Positions 46,045-55,403 of a stretch of 64,000 nt of DNA are shown here, piece after piece. This stretch comes from Streptomyces uncialis. Its GTDB lineage: Bacteria > Actinomycetota > Actinomycetes > Streptomycetales > Streptomycetaceae. Location of the stretch: the NCBI RefSeq assembly GCF_001905345.1, contig NZ_LFBV01000001.1, positions 1,375,321-1,439,320 on the forward strand, given 5' to 3'. A model generated the notes under the pieces. It worked only from the letters and a program-made list of their open reading frames with translations. It searched no databases and was not told the DNA's origin. Positions within the stretch are counted from its first letter, which is position 1. Every line of letters begins with the position of its first letter. The position numbers and the translations under genes were made by a program.

Positions 46045-47265
46045 TCAGCGGGTCGCCCTCACCGGTGCGCGGTCCGCCCCCTGGCGGAACCGGTCGGTCA
46101 CCACGGGGCCCTGCCCGACGGCGCACCGTACGACGGCGCACACCCGTCGGATGTCCGCGGCGGTGACCGTGGGCCCGGTCGGCAGGGCGAGCACCTGGCC
46201 CGCCAGCCGTTCGGTGTGCGGCAGCTCGACGGGTCGCTCCGTGCGGTACGGCTCGACCTGGTGGCAGGCGGGGGAGAAGTACCGCTGGGTGACGATGTTC
46301 TCCTCGGCCAGCACCCGCATCAGCAGATCGCGGTGGATGCCGGTGACGTTCTCGTCGACCTTGACGACCACGTACTGGCAGTTGGGGCTCTGGTCCTCGT
46401 CGTAGGTGACGACCTGTACGCCGTCGAGGCCGGCCAGCTCGGACGCGTAGTGCGCGAGGTTGGCGCGGTTGTGCAGGACGGTTTCGCCGAACGCCTCCAG
46501 GGAGGTCAGCCCCATCGCGGCGGCCGCCTCGCTCATCTTGGCGTTGGTGCCGGTGCGCTGGCTGTTGCCGTCGGGTCCGAAGCCGAAGGAGCGCAGGGAC
46601 CGCAGACGGCCGGCGAGGTCGTCGTCGTCGGTGACGACGGCACCGCCCTCGAAGCTGTTGACCACCTTCGTGGCGTGGAAGCTGAACACCTCGGCGCCGC
46701 CGAAGCCGCCGATGGGCCGTCCCTGGTAGGTGCAGCCCAGGGCGTGCGCGGCGTCGAAGAGCAGCCGCAGTCCGTGCCGGTCGGCGACCTTCTCCAGCTC
46801 GTCGATCGCGCTGGGGCGTCCCCACAGATGGACGGGGACGATCGCGGAGGTACGGGAGGTCACCGCGGCCTCGGCCGCGCGCGGGTCGAGGCAGCCGGTG
46901 GCCGGGTCGATGTCGCAGAACACCGGGGTGAGGCCCAGTATCCGGGCCGCGTGCGCGGTGGCCACGTAGGTCATCGGGGACATGATGACCTCGCCGGTCA
47001 GCTCCGTCGCCATGTACAGCAGTTGCAGTGCCATGGTCGCGTTGCAGGTCGCCACGGCGTTGCGGGTGCCCGCGACCTCCGCGACCCGCTCCTCGAACTC
47101 CCGCACCAGCGGGCCGCCATTGGTGAGCCATTGTTCGTCCAGCGCCCCGTTCAGCCGCTCAAGGAAACGCGAACGGTCACCGACCGTCGGACGTCCCACG
47201 CACAAGGGCTGCGGGAATTCCGCCGGGCCGCCGAAAAGGGCGAGGTCATCGAATTTCTGCTTCAC
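46045..47265 (-). CDS. DesI-like NDP-hexose C-4 aminotransferase
   Basis: A 406-aa PLP aminotransferase. The opening KFDDLALFGGPAEFPQPL, ATCNATMALQLL, LLFDAAHALGC and the PLP lysine in FSFHATKVVNSFEGGAV closely follow desosamine DesI and CalS13, which aminate C-4 of TDP-4-keto-6-deoxyglucose. No DesII-type radical SAM deaminase is present, so the 4-amino group should remain in the sugar. The GTG start at 47265 has GGAGA upstream. It diverges from the 4,6-dehydratase that makes its substrate. Confidence 0.9.
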   Translation of the reverse strand: MKQKFDDLALFGGPAEFPQPLCVGRPTVGDRSRFLERLNGALDEQWLTNGGPLVREFEERVAEVAGTRNAVATCNATMALQLLYMATELTGEVIMSPMTYVATAHAARILGLTPVFCDIDPATGCLDPRAAEAAVTSRTSAIVPVHLWGRPSAIDELEKVADRHGLRLLFDAAHALGCTYQGRPIGGFGGAEVFSFHATKVVNSFEGGAVVTDDDDLAGRLRSLRSFGFGPDGNSQRTGTNAKMSEAAAAMGLTSLEAFGETVLHNRANLAHYASELAGLDGVQVVTYDEDQSPNCQYVVVKVDENVTGIHRDLLMRVLAEENIVTQRYFSPACHQVEPYRTERPVELPHTERLAGQVLALPTGPTVTAADIRRVCAVVRCAVGQGPVVTDRFRQGADRAPVRATR

Positions 47266-47485
47266 GCCGGGATCTCCATCGTGGCCGTGGGTCCCGCGGT
47301 CCGGCTTCACACGGGTTCTCCCCGGCACAGGAGCATTCCGTACGTTCCTCGTACCCCGGTCGAGAGCGGCTTGTGCGGTACCGGTTCCAGCGGCACTCCA
47401 CCGGGTGTCCGCCGTGTTCACCGACGCTCGGGTACGCGGAATTCCTTTCCGGCACGGCCGCTGAGATCGGAGCGCTGATCGGGTT

Positions 47486-48469
47486 ATGAGAATACTCGTC
47501 ACCGGTGGGGCCGGATTCGTCGGCTCGCAATATGTGCGCAGTGTCCTCGACGGCTCGTACCCGGGCCACGAGGACACCAAGGTCACCGTCCTCGACAAGC
47601 TCACCTATGCGGGCAATCTGGCGAATCTGCCGCTCGGGGAGGAGCGGCTGACCTTCGTCAAGGGCGACATCTGCGACGCGGACCTGCTGCTCGACCTGCT
47701 GCCCGGCCATGACGCGGTCGTCCACTTCGCGGCGGAGAGCCATGTGGACCGGTCGCTGCTCGACGCCACCCCGTTCACCGTCACCAATGTGCTCGGCACC
47801 CACACCCTGCTGGAGTGCTGTCTGCGGCGCGGTATCGGACGGGTCGTGCAGATCTCGACCGACGAGGTGTACGGCACGATCGCCGAGGGCTCCTGGACGG
47901 AGGACCACCCGCTGCTGCCGAACTCGCCCTACGCCGCGTCGAAGGCGTCGGCCGATCTGCTCGCCCGGTCCTACCACCGCTCCCACGGGCTGCCGGTGGT
48001 GATCACCCGCTGTTCCAACAACTACGGTCCCTACCAGCACGTCGAGAAGCTGATCCCGCGCTTCGTCGCCGGTCTGCTGAACGGGCAGCGGGTGCCGCTG
48101 TACGGCGACGGCCGCAACGTCCGCGAGTGGGTGCATGTCGCCGACCACTGCCGGGGCGTGCAACTGGCCCTGGAGAAGGGCCGGGACGGCGAGATCTACC
48201 ACTTCGGCGGCGGTGTCGAGCTGACCAACCGCGAACTGACCGCCCGGCTGCTGGAGAAGTGCGGCGCCGACTGGGACTCGGTGCGCTTCGTCGAGGACCG
48301 CAAGGGCCACGACCGCCGCTACTCCCTCGACGACGGCAGGTCCCGACGCGAACTGGGCTATGCCCCGCGGGTGCCGTTCGAGGACGGGCTGGCCGACGTC
48401 GTGTCCTGGTACGACCGCCACCGCGACTGGTGGACGGATGAGTTCACGCCGTTCGGGGCCGGTTCCTGA
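47486..48469 (+). CDS. rfbB: dTDP-glucose 4,6-dehydratase
   Basis: A 327-aa extended SDR: VTGGAGFVGSQYVR, STDEVYG, YAASK and RCSNNYGPYQ. It converts dTDP-glucose to dTDP-4-keto-6-deoxyglucose, the precursor of every sugar in the cluster. It is separated from the rest of the sugar operon by 21 kb and paired divergently with the C-4 aminotransferase. No good ribosome site is seen before the ATG at 47486; GGAGCGCTGATCGGGTT lies upstream. Confidence 0.96.
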   Translation: MRILVTGGAGFVGSQYVRSVLDGSYPGHEDTKVTVLDKLTYAGNLANLPLGEERLTFVKGDICDADLLLDLLPGHDAVVHFAAESHVDRSLLDATPFTVTNVLGTHTLLECCLRRGIGRVVQISTDEVYGTIAEGSWTEDHPLLPNSPYAASKASADLLARSYHRSHGLPVVITRCSNNYGPYQHVEKLIPRFVAGLLNGQRVPLYGDGRNVREWVHVADHCRGVQLALEKGRDGEIYHFGGGVELTNRELTARLLEKCGADWDSVRFVEDRKGHDRRYSLDDGRSRRELGYAPRVPFEDGLADVVSWYDRHRDWWTDEFTPFGAGS

Positions 48470-48662
48470 GCATTCGGGACGTCCCGGCGCACGTAGGCGG
48501 GAACCCGCCGCGCTACAGGCGCCCGGAGTTGGGCAAGATGGAGTCCGCCGCCGAGTGTGCGCTGTGCACAGGCTCAGCGGCACAACTCGGGCTGCCGACA
48601 CGGGTGGTGATGATGAACGCGTTGACGAAACGATCCGCCCGCGGGTCCGGAAAGCGGGGAGG

Positions 48663-49307
48663 ATGACGGTTCCGCCGCGGGACCCGCCGGCGTTCACGAC
48701 CACCCGGATCACCGCCCGGGGCGACCCCGCGGAAGTGGCCCGACGGCACCGGGAGTACGGGGCGGGGCTGCGCGGCAGCCCCGGGTTCGACCTGCTGGTC
48801 ACGGTCCGGGTGGCCGGACCCCAGGACACCTACGCGACGTTCGTCCGCTGGCGCCGCGCCCGTGACCTGCTCGCCGGTGCGCACGCCGACGGGTCGGCCG
48901 ACGCGCTGCGGTCCCTGCACGCCCTGGCCGCACCGGACGCGGACCCGGAACCGGACCAGTACCTGAGCGTCGGACGGCTACCCGACCGGCGGCACGACGA
49001 CGGCGGCTTCCTGCTGCTGCTGCACGCCGATCTGGCGGGCGTACCGGCGGAGTTCGAGCAGTCCTTCGGCGCGCTGGTCGCCGGCTGCGCCCGCGCGCCC
49101 GGCTTCGCCGGGGCCGAACTGCTGCGCTCCACGCTCCGGCCCTACCGGTACCGGGGGCTGGTGTGGTGGTGGGACGAGCAGTCCTGCGGGCGGGCGACGG
49201 ACGGTGAGCGGTTCCGGGAGGGGTCGGCCCGGCTGACCGGGACGGAGCGCGTCGACATGGAGCGTGGCCGGTGTGTCGCGCGGGTCACCGCACCGATGGC
49301 GCGGTGA
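48663..49307 (+). CDS. Tandem ABM-domain protein (monooxygenase/cyclase-like)
   Basis: A 214-aa protein with two ferredoxin-like ABM units (about 10-105 and 115-205). The first has HREYGAGLRGSPGFDLLVTVRV and FVRWRRARDLL; the second has CARAPGFAGAELLRS and YRGLVWWWDE. ABM proteins in aromatic polyketide clusters are cofactor-free anthrone oxygenases or cyclases. The twofold arrangement in one chain resembles known two-domain members. The ATG at 48663 lies directly on GGGGAGG, an unusually short spacing. It is downstream of rfbB on the same strand. Confidence 0.7.
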   Translation: MTVPPRDPPAFTTTRITARGDPAEVARRHREYGAGLRGSPGFDLLVTVRVAGPQDTYATFVRWRRARDLLAGAHADGSADALRSLHALAAPDADPEPDQYLSVGRLPDRRHDDGGFLLLLHADLAGVPAEFEQSFGALVAGCARAPGFAGAELLRSTLRPYRYRGLVWWWDEQSCGRATDGERFREGSARLTGTERVDMERGRCVARVTAPMAR

Positions 49308-49358
49308 GGCCCGGCGGTCCGCCGTCCCCGGGCCGTGAGCGGGGACGCCGGGGAGCGG

Positions 49359-49973
49359 TCAGGGTATCCAGCCGCCCTCCTCGGCTATCCGGATGGCGTC
49401 CACGCGGTTGCGGGCGTTGAACTTGGTGACGATCGCCGTGAGGTAGTTGCGGACGGTGCCGGGGGAGAGGTGGAGCGTGCCCGCGATCTCGGCGGCGGCG
49501 GCGCCCCCGGCGGCGTGCCGCAGCACTTGCAGCTCCCTGGGGGAGAGCGGGCAGGACGGGGCGTTCCAGGCGGCCAGCGCGAGTTGGGGGTCGATGACAC
49601 GCTGTCCGGCCGCGATGGATCGGACCGCCTGGGCCAGCCGGTCGGGCGGCGCGTCCTTGAGCAGGAAACCGGAGACCCGGGTGGCCATGGCCCGCCGGAA
49701 GATGCCGGGCCGGTTGAGGTTGGTGAGGATCAGGGTGCCGCACGAGGGCAGCTTCTCGTGGAGTTCCGCCGCCGCCGTGAGGCCGTCCTTCCCGGGCAGG
49801 TCGACGTCCAGGACGGCGACGTCGGGTCTGACCTCCAGCGCCGTTTCGAGGATGGTGTCGCCCCGTTCGACCGAAGCGACCACCTTCAGGCCCGGCTCCA
49901 GTTCGAGCAGCGCCGCGAGGGCCCCCCTGATCATATGGACGTCTTCGGCTAGAAGGATGCGCACCGATAACAT
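49359..49973 (-). CDS. LuxR/NarL-type response regulator
   Basis: A 204-aa protein with a receiver domain (phospho-acceptor Asp56 in VAVLDVDLPG, Lys in FLLKDAPP) and a C-terminal LuxR helix-turn-helix (LSPRELQVLRHAAGGAAAAEIAGTLHLSPGTVRNYL). It is paired with the histidine kinase upstream. The pair follows the YcaO gene on the same strand, so it may control or respond to the RiPP-like locus. Confidence 0.92.
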   Translation of the reverse strand: MLSVRILLAEDVHMIRGALAALLELEPGLKVVASVERGDTILETALEVRPDVAVLDVDLPGKDGLTAAAELHEKLPSCGTLILTNLNRPGIFRRAMATRVSGFLLKDAPPDRLAQAVRSIAAGQRVIDPQLALAAWNAPSCPLSPRELQVLRHAAGGAAAAEIAGTLHLSPGTVRNYLTAIVTKFNARNRVDAIRIAEEGGWIP

Positions 49974-50050
49974 GTGTCCCCCGTCGATGTCGTCTGGTTG
50001 GCAGCGTACGTGTCCGGGACCGGAGAAATCGTTTCAGCTGAAGATGTCCA

Positions 50051-51319
50051 TCAGCTGGGGACACCCAGCGAAAGGTGGCCGTCCGCCGGCCGTACGCCCA
50101 CGGGGTCGACCGGTGCCTGCGCGCGGAGGACGAACCGTCCGTCGGCCCCCACACCGGCCCGGAAGCTGCCGCCGATCGACTCCAGCCGGTGCCGGAGGTT
50201 GCCGAGACCGCTCCCCCTGGTCCCGGTGGCCTCGACCGTGGCACCGCCGCGCACCCCGTCGTTCACCAGGGTCAGCCGCACGGTCCCGTCGTACCGGGTG
50301 ACCGTGATGCCGACCTCGCGGGCGGTGCTGTGCCGCAGGATGTTGGTGATGCCCTCGCGCAGGACCGTGGCGAGCACGGTGTCCACGACCGGGTGCAGCG
50401 GACCGCAGTCCACCGTGGTCAGTGTCCGTACCTCGGCGGTGGCGAGGATGCTCGTCCCCGACGCCATCTCGGACTCCACGGTCAGATCGCGGTAACCGCT
50501 GGCCACCAGCCGTACATCGGCCAGTGCCTGACGGGCGACCGTGAGCACGTCCCCGACCTCCTCACCGGCCCGCTCCGGCCGGTCCGGCAGCAGCCGGTGC
50601 ACCAGCTCCGCCTTGAGGGTGATGGCCGAGAGGCTGTAGCCGAGCAGGTCGTGCAGGTCCCGGGCGAAGCGCAGCCGTTCCCGGGTCACCGCCGCGTAGG
50701 CCCGTTCGGTGCGGGAGGCGTCGAGCCACACCACCAGGGAGGTGAGCCGGGCGAGGGCGTAGAGGAACATCCCGATGTACGCCGTGACGAGCCCGAGGTA
50801 GATCGTCCGCAGCAGGCTGTGCCCCGCGAACAGCCCCATGCCGACCTGCGCGGACACGATGACCCCGAAGACCGGCGCCGCCGCCCGCATCGGCAGCAGA
50901 TACAGGACGGCCCCGGCCAGCGGTCCGCCCATGCTTCCCCAGCTGAACCCGAAGAAGGCGAAGGGCAGATGGGTCGCCACGGCCTGGACGCCGAGGGCCA
51001 GCCAGCGGTGGGAAGCGGGCCAGCAGGGCGCCTTCGGCGAGGTGATCAGGAAGCTCACGCCGATGGCGGCCAGCGCGAAGGCCAGACAGACCGCGTACTG
51101 ACCGCTGGTGGCGCCCGTCCAGTACACATTCATGAAGGCGATGGCGCCGAGGCTGCACAGGGCGAACGCGGTTATCGCACGGGCCGTCCGGGGCGCGGGC
51201 ATGACCGTCGGGGCGAGAAGCGGGTCCGCGGAAGCGGGGCCTTCCTTCCGCCGGGCGCTGACGGCGCAGCAGTGCGCGTCGGCTGTGTCGACAGCATGGT
51301 CCACTTCCCCGTTCAACAA
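50051..51319 (-). CDS. DesK-type sensor histidine kinase
   Basis: A 422-aa membrane protein with five or six predicted helices in residues ~45-185, then the HisKA_3 dimerisation helix with the phospho-His in RFARDLHDLLGYSLS, and a HATPase_c domain ending in GSGLGNLRHRLESIGGSF. The first possible start is TTG at 51319 (GGGAG upstream); GTG 51304 or ATG 51202 are alternatives. It is followed by the response regulator after 77 bases. The signal is unknown; a membrane sensor next to a RiPP-like gene set suggests peptide or envelope sensing (inference). Confidence 0.9.
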   Translation of the reverse strand: MLNGEVDHAVDTADAHCCAVSARRKEGPASADPLLAPTVMPAPRTARAITAFALCSLGAIAFMNVYWTGATSGQYAVCLAFALAAIGVSFLITSPKAPCWPASHRWLALGVQAVATHLPFAFFGFSWGSMGGPLAGAVLYLLPMRAAAPVFGVIVSAQVGMGLFAGHSLLRTIYLGLVTAYIGMFLYALARLTSLVVWLDASRTERAYAAVTRERLRFARDLHDLLGYSLSAITLKAELVHRLLPDRPERAGEEVGDVLTVARQALADVRLVASGYRDLTVESEMASGTSILATAEVRTLTTVDCGPLHPVVDTVLATVLREGITNILRHSTAREVGITVTRYDGTVRLTLVNDGVRGGATVEATGTRGSGLGNLRHRLESIGGSFRAGVGADGRFVLRAQAPVDPVGVRPADGHLSLGVPS

Positions 51320-51442
51320 GCTTCTCCCAAGAGAGGACGCTGAACCGGGTGGTTCAGACAGGCCGGTCCGCGTGGGCCTCGTCCAGAGTAACGAGCAGAT
51401 TCGAACAGAAGGAAGAAGGAAGAACGCGTTTGATGGCTGGGC

Positions 51443-53791
51443 TCACAAAAAAAGCGACACCGGATTGAGTTCGTCGCGCCGCCGCGGCCGGCCGAGCCGT
51501 CCGAGCGCCACCGGAACGTCGTACAGCCTGCCCGGACCGAGCCTCGCCCAGAAGTGCCGCAGACCGGGAACGATCACCTTCATCACGGGAATGCCGACGT
51601 CGGGGCGGGTCTGGTCGAGCACGAGCAGCTCCATGCCCCGCTCCCGCACCAGTTCCTCCACCGCCTCGACGTCCGCGCGCAGATCGTCGCGGCGCTGGTA
51701 CGGGTGGGTCCCGGGGAGGGTGGGCGGCGCGGCCGGATCGGGGCGCAGATACGGGTGGCCGACGACGGTCGCCTCCGACCACCAGGTGGCGAGATCGGTG
51801 GGGACACCCGCCGCGTACCGGCCACCGGGCGTTTCCGGGCCGGGTACGGCGGGCAGGAACTGGCCGAGCTCCGTGACGGCCCGGCGCAACGCGACCCGGG
51901 GGTCCGGGTGCGCCCCGAAGCCGAGCAGGATGTCCTCCGCCGCCCGGCCGGTCCCGTCCGCCCGGTCCGCTCCGTCCGCCCGGTCCGTCCGCCGGGAGAC
52001 CGCGGCCACCACCGGGACGCCCAGGTCGGAGGTGACGTCGAGTGCCCACAGCTCCCGGCCGAGCGCGCGGTACGTGCCGCGCAGCGCGGCGAGCCACGGC
52101 TCGTCGAAGGCGTCCAGGTCGACGGCCGGATGGCGGGTGCGGTTGTACCACCACAGGGCCACCGCGTCCCGCTCGACCAGTTCGTAGAAGCCCTGGAGCA
52201 GGGCGTCCTCCGGACTGCTGCCCGCGGCCTGCCCGTTGGAGTCGGCGACCAGCGCGTCGGGCGGGCCGTCCGGGCAGGCGTCGAAGTACAGCATGGACGT
52301 GGGCAGCAGCCGGTGCCTGCGGTGGGTCAGCGACCAGACGGGGGTCCACTCCACCGGCTCGTGCTCGTCGAAGGGCAGCGGCACCTGGTGGAACGCGCCG
52401 TGGGCGGCGTTCCATTCGTCGCGCTCGCGGAACTGCCAGTCGGCGAAGAGCTGGATGTCGTCGGGGTGGACCGCCTCGTCACCGAGGGCGGCGTAGGTGT
52501 CCAGCCGGACGGCCTCGTCCCCCTGCCGGGTCGCGGAGTAGCGCTCGACGGCCTCGCACAGCGCGCTGACCCGGGCGTCGGTGTCGGTGAGGCCCTTTCC
52601 GCCGCTCATGCTCCGCAGTCCGCCGCGCAGTTGGGACAGGGTGCGCGGGGCGAAGGCCGGGTTCCAGCCGGAGAGATAGGCGTGCACGCCGTCGGGCAGC
52701 GACGGCGGCCGGCGCAGATCGGACACCACCCCGGTCGCCCCGCTCACCAGGTGCCCGTGCGCCGCGAGCATCTGCGCGGAGGACAGCGCGCGGTCGCCGC
52801 CCCGGTGGTCGGCCTTGGCGCGCGAGCGCGGTACGACCGGCTGCCAGGCCCGTGCCGCGACCAGGCCGTCGTCCCCGCACGCGGGGCACTGGGGGCGGCG
52901 GCTCAGCGGGTGGTGGGTGCTCCCCTGGGTCAGGGTGTCGACGACGCACACGGCCGACTGGTCGGGGCCCCGGACCCCGGCGAGCCATTTGACCGCCTCC
53001 AGGGCGGCCCGGTGCAGACCGAGCAGCCGGGTCGCGGGGAGCGAGGTGGCGGGCCGCGCGACGGGGCCGCTGAGCCCGAGCGCGTTGCGCAGCGGCTCCT
53101 CGGCGCGGCGGTGCAGCCGCAGCCGCTGCGCCAGACAGGACCAGCACGGCCCGTCGGGACGGAACACCGGTCCGACCCGTACCTCCACCCCGTACGGGTC
53201 CGCGAGCAGCCAGGGGCGGCCCAGCGCGCGGTGTTCCGCGTCGATCCGGGCGAGGCCGGGGTCGAGGTAGTCGTCGCACAGCACCAGACCGAGGGCGGCG
53301 GGGCCGGTGTCCTCCCCGGCGACCAGCAGTCCGGCGGCCTCGCAGGCCGAGCGGGCCTCCGCGAGGTCCGCCCGGCCCACGGTGACGAGGTCCACGGGTG
53401 ACCCCGACACGGTGGCCTCGGTACCGGGGCCGTCGAGCCCGGCCAGCTCCCAGTACGCCTGGGCGGCACAGGCGTTGTCGTGCGCGCGGGGGGTGGCACC
53501 GGCCGCCGCGTCCGTGTCGACCCGGCCGATCAGTCCGGCCCGGTCCAGCTCGTCGAGCGCGCGCCGGGCGTCCTCGGCGGGCACTTCCCGGGCCGCGTCG
53601 CGCAGCAGCCGCGGGAGGGTGCGGGTGCCGTCGAGCAGCCGGGCCAGCGCCGGTACGTGCGGGCCGTGCAGGGCGATGACCCGGCGGGCGGACAGCAGGT
53701 ACACGGCCTCGCCGGGCACCACCTCCGCCCGCAGATGGCGGCGGAAGCCGATCCGCGGGCCCTCGTCCGTGCCGGCGTCGCCCGTGTCCAT
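51443..53791 (-). CDS. Fused RRE / ThiF-like / YcaO cyclodehydratase
   Basis: A 782-aa protein. Residues ~15-95 look like a winged-helix RiPP recognition element. ~100-330 are an E1/ThiF-like domain with the zinc tetrad C216xxC219 and C302xxC305. ~365-782 are the YcaO ATP-dependent domain, with SGGKGLTDTDARVSALCEAVERYSA and SNGQAAGSSPEDALLQGFYELVERDA. Such fusions turn Ser/Thr/Cys of a precursor peptide into azolines. The C-terminus ends NPVSLFL rather than the Pro-rich PxPxP common in azoline YcaOs. No dehydrogenase gene is adjacent. ATG at 53791 with AAGGGG upstream. Confidence 0.88.
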   Translation of the reverse strand: MDTGDAGTDEGPRIGFRRHLRAEVVPGEAVYLLSARRVIALHGPHVPALARLLDGTRTLPRLLRDAAREVPAEDARRALDELDRAGLIGRVDTDAAAGATPRAHDNACAAQAYWELAGLDGPGTEATVSGSPVDLVTVGRADLAEARSACEAAGLLVAGEDTGPAALGLVLCDDYLDPGLARIDAEHRALGRPWLLADPYGVEVRVGPVFRPDGPCWSCLAQRLRLHRRAEEPLRNALGLSGPVARPATSLPATRLLGLHRAALEAVKWLAGVRGPDQSAVCVVDTLTQGSTHHPLSRRPQCPACGDDGLVAARAWQPVVPRSRAKADHRGGDRALSSAQMLAAHGHLVSGATGVVSDLRRPPSLPDGVHAYLSGWNPAFAPRTLSQLRGGLRSMSGGKGLTDTDARVSALCEAVERYSATRQGDEAVRLDTYAALGDEAVHPDDIQLFADWQFRERDEWNAAHGAFHQVPLPFDEHEPVEWTPVWSLTHRRHRLLPTSMLYFDACPDGPPDALVADSNGQAAGSSPEDALLQGFYELVERDAVALWWYNRTRHPAVDLDAFDEPWLAALRGTYRALGRELWALDVTSDLGVPVVAAVSRRTDRADGADRADGTGRAAEDILLGFGAHPDPRVALRRAVTELGQFLPAVPGPETPGGRYAAGVPTDLATWWSEATVVGHPYLRPDPAAPPTLPGTHPYQRRDDLRADVEAVEELVRERGMELLVLDQTRPDVGIPVMKVIVPGLRHFWARLGPGRLYDVPVALGRLGRPRRRDELNPVSLFL

Positions 53792-53884
53792 CGGGTTCCC
53801 CTTCTGCTGGCTGGCTGGCTGGGTTGGCTGGGCGGGTTGGGCGGGTTGGCTGGTTGCCGACCGGTGACCGCTCACCGGGGCCCG

Positions 53885-53927
53885 CCGACCGCCGACCGCT
53901 CGCTCGTGGTGCGGCGGTCGGCGGTCG
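53885..53927 (-). terminator. Attenuator-like hairpin between precursor and YcaO genes
   Basis: CCGACCGCCGACCGC pairs with GCGGTCGGCGGTCG (14 bp) around a ~14-base loop, with no U-tract. Placed after a precursor-size gene and before its enzyme gene, it would allow more transcript of the peptide than of the enzyme, as in many RiPP operons. The flanking region (53810-53865) also has TTGGCTGG-type short repeats. Confidence 0.65.
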
Positions 53928-53988
53928 TGCGCGGGGGTGACCGGGTGCGCGCCGGTCGGTCAGCGGTCGGCGGTGGCGGTCCGCGCCG

Positions 53989-54177
53989 TCAGTGGTCCGA
54001 GGTGCCGGAGCGGCTCAGCAGCGTCGGCAGCGCGAGCGCCGGGGCGGCCGTCCAGTCGAGGTACTCGATCGTGACGGCCGGTGCGGCGGTGCCGCCGTCA
54101 CCGGTGGACCGGAGGCCGTCGGGGCCGGCGGAGGTGCTGGAGGTCCGGGCGTACCGCGTGCTGGTGTGCGTGTTCAT
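53989..54177 (-). CDS. Candidate RiPP precursor peptide (62 aa)
   Basis: A 62-aa peptide starting at ATG 54177 with AGAGGGG nine bases upstream. The N-terminal half is rich in Ser/Thr/Arg/Gly; the C-terminal part reads VTIEYLDWTAAPALALPTLLSRSGTSDH in two pieces: VTIEYLDW, a possible recognition motif, then a core-like tail with several Thr and Ser and no Cys. It sits just upstream of the YcaO gene on the same strand with a hairpin between. The role is inferred from size, position and composition; I recognise no known precursor family. Longer in-frame starts exist but lack ribosome sites. Confidence 0.6.
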   Translation of the reverse strand: MNTHTSTRYARTSSTSAGPDGLRSTGDGGTAAPAVTIEYLDWTAAPALALPTLLSRSGTSDH

Positions 54178-54495
54178 CCTGAATGCCCCTCTGTGTTCCA
54201 TGTGGCCGGTGTGCCAGTAGATTTTCCGGTGCGCTGTGCCTGCGTTCCGATGCCGCGGCGTGTCCGCGTATCGCCGATTCCCGGCTACTGGGGTGTGGCC
54301 GGATCGACGCTCGATTCTGGGCCGCACCGGCTCGAAGGGGAAGTGTGTCCGTCACCCTCCGACCATGAGGAATTCATGGTCGCAACCGTGAGAGGCTCCC
54401 TGGCCCACATGGCACAGGGGGCGCAGGATCACCACTGGCTCATGCGACGACACCCGCCGGCCTCCGACCGGAGGGAGCGAAGGGGACTGAGCAAT
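54178..54495. promoter_or_regulatory. Divergent region, precursor peptide / SARP 2, with 8-bp inverted repeat
   Basis: No gene. GACCATGA-GGAAT-TCATGGTC at 54361-54381 is a perfect 8-bp inverted repeat with a 5-base spacer, ~115 bases before the SARP start. It is an operator candidate for both divergent genes. Confidence 0.55.
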
Positions 54496-55305
54496 ATGGA
54501 GATCAACGTACTGGGACCGCTGACCGCTCACGAACGCGGGGTGTCCTTGGTGCCGAGTGCCACCAAGCCCCGTCAGATCCTGGCCGTGCTCGCGCTGCAG
54601 ACGGGCCATGTGGTGACGGTGCCCACCCTGGTCGAGGAGGTCTGGGGCTCCGACGTCCCGCGCAGCGCCGCGACCACCCTCCAGACGTACATCCTTCAAC
54701 TGCGCCGCAACATCGCCGCCGGGCTCCGGGGCGAACCGGGCCGCTGTCCCAAGGACGTGCTGGTCACGCAGCACGGCGGCTATCTGCTCGACATAGGCAC
54801 CGGCCGGGTCGACGCGCAGGAGTTCGACGGCCTGCTGCGGGCCGGCCGGTCCGCCTACGCGCAGGAAGACTTCGCGTCGGCGTCCGACCTGTTCGGCCGG
54901 GCCCTGGACCTGTGGCGCGGACCCGCCCTCGTGGACGTGCGCGTCGGCACCGTGCTCGAACTGGAGGTCCTGCGGATGGAGGAGAACCGGATGGCCGCGC
55001 TGGAACGGCGCATCGACGCCGATCTGCGGCTCGGCCGGCACCGTGAACTCGTCCCCGAGCTGCATGTCCTGACCGCCCGGCACCCCATGCACGAGAACTT
55101 CTGCGCCCAGCTCATGCTGGCACTGCACCGCTCCGGCGGCGCTTGGCGGGCGCTGGAGTCGTACCAGCGGCTGCGCAAGGCGCTGGTCAGCGAGCTGGGC
55201 CTGGAGCCGTCGCAGAACCTTCAGCGGCTTCACCGGGCGGTGCTCTCCGGTGACCCGCAACTGGAGCTGCCCGAGGCCGTCGCCGACCGCAAGGGCGGGC
55301 GCTGA
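54496..55305 (+). CDS. SARP-family activator 2
   Basis: A 269-aa small SARP with the same domain order as SARP 1: DNA-binding winged helix (VLGPLTAHE, TKPRQILAVLALQTGHVV, TTLQTYILQLRR) and the activation domain (DAQEFDGLLRAGRSAY to LGLEPSQNLQRLHRAVL). AGGGAGCGAAGGGG lies upstream of the ATG. It is divergent from the candidate RiPP precursor and followed by a region with a textbook SARP operator in front of the SnoaL-like gene. Confidence 0.95.
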   Translation: MEINVLGPLTAHERGVSLVPSATKPRQILAVLALQTGHVVTVPTLVEEVWGSDVPRSAATTLQTYILQLRRNIAAGLRGEPGRCPKDVLVTQHGGYLLDIGTGRVDAQEFDGLLRAGRSAYAQEDFASASDLFGRALDLWRGPALVDVRVGTVLELEVLRMEENRMAALERRIDADLRLGRHRELVPELHVLTARHPMHENFCAQLMLALHRSGGAWRALESYQRLRKALVSELGLEPSQNLQRLHRAVLSGDPQLELPEAVADRKGGR

Positions 55306-55403
55306 CGGCCGCCGCCCGCACCGCGGACTCCCCGGGGACGACCGGCCCCGGCAGGCCCGACCCCCACGGTCCACGGTGCCTCCGTGGTCCCGTACGGGCC
55401 CGC

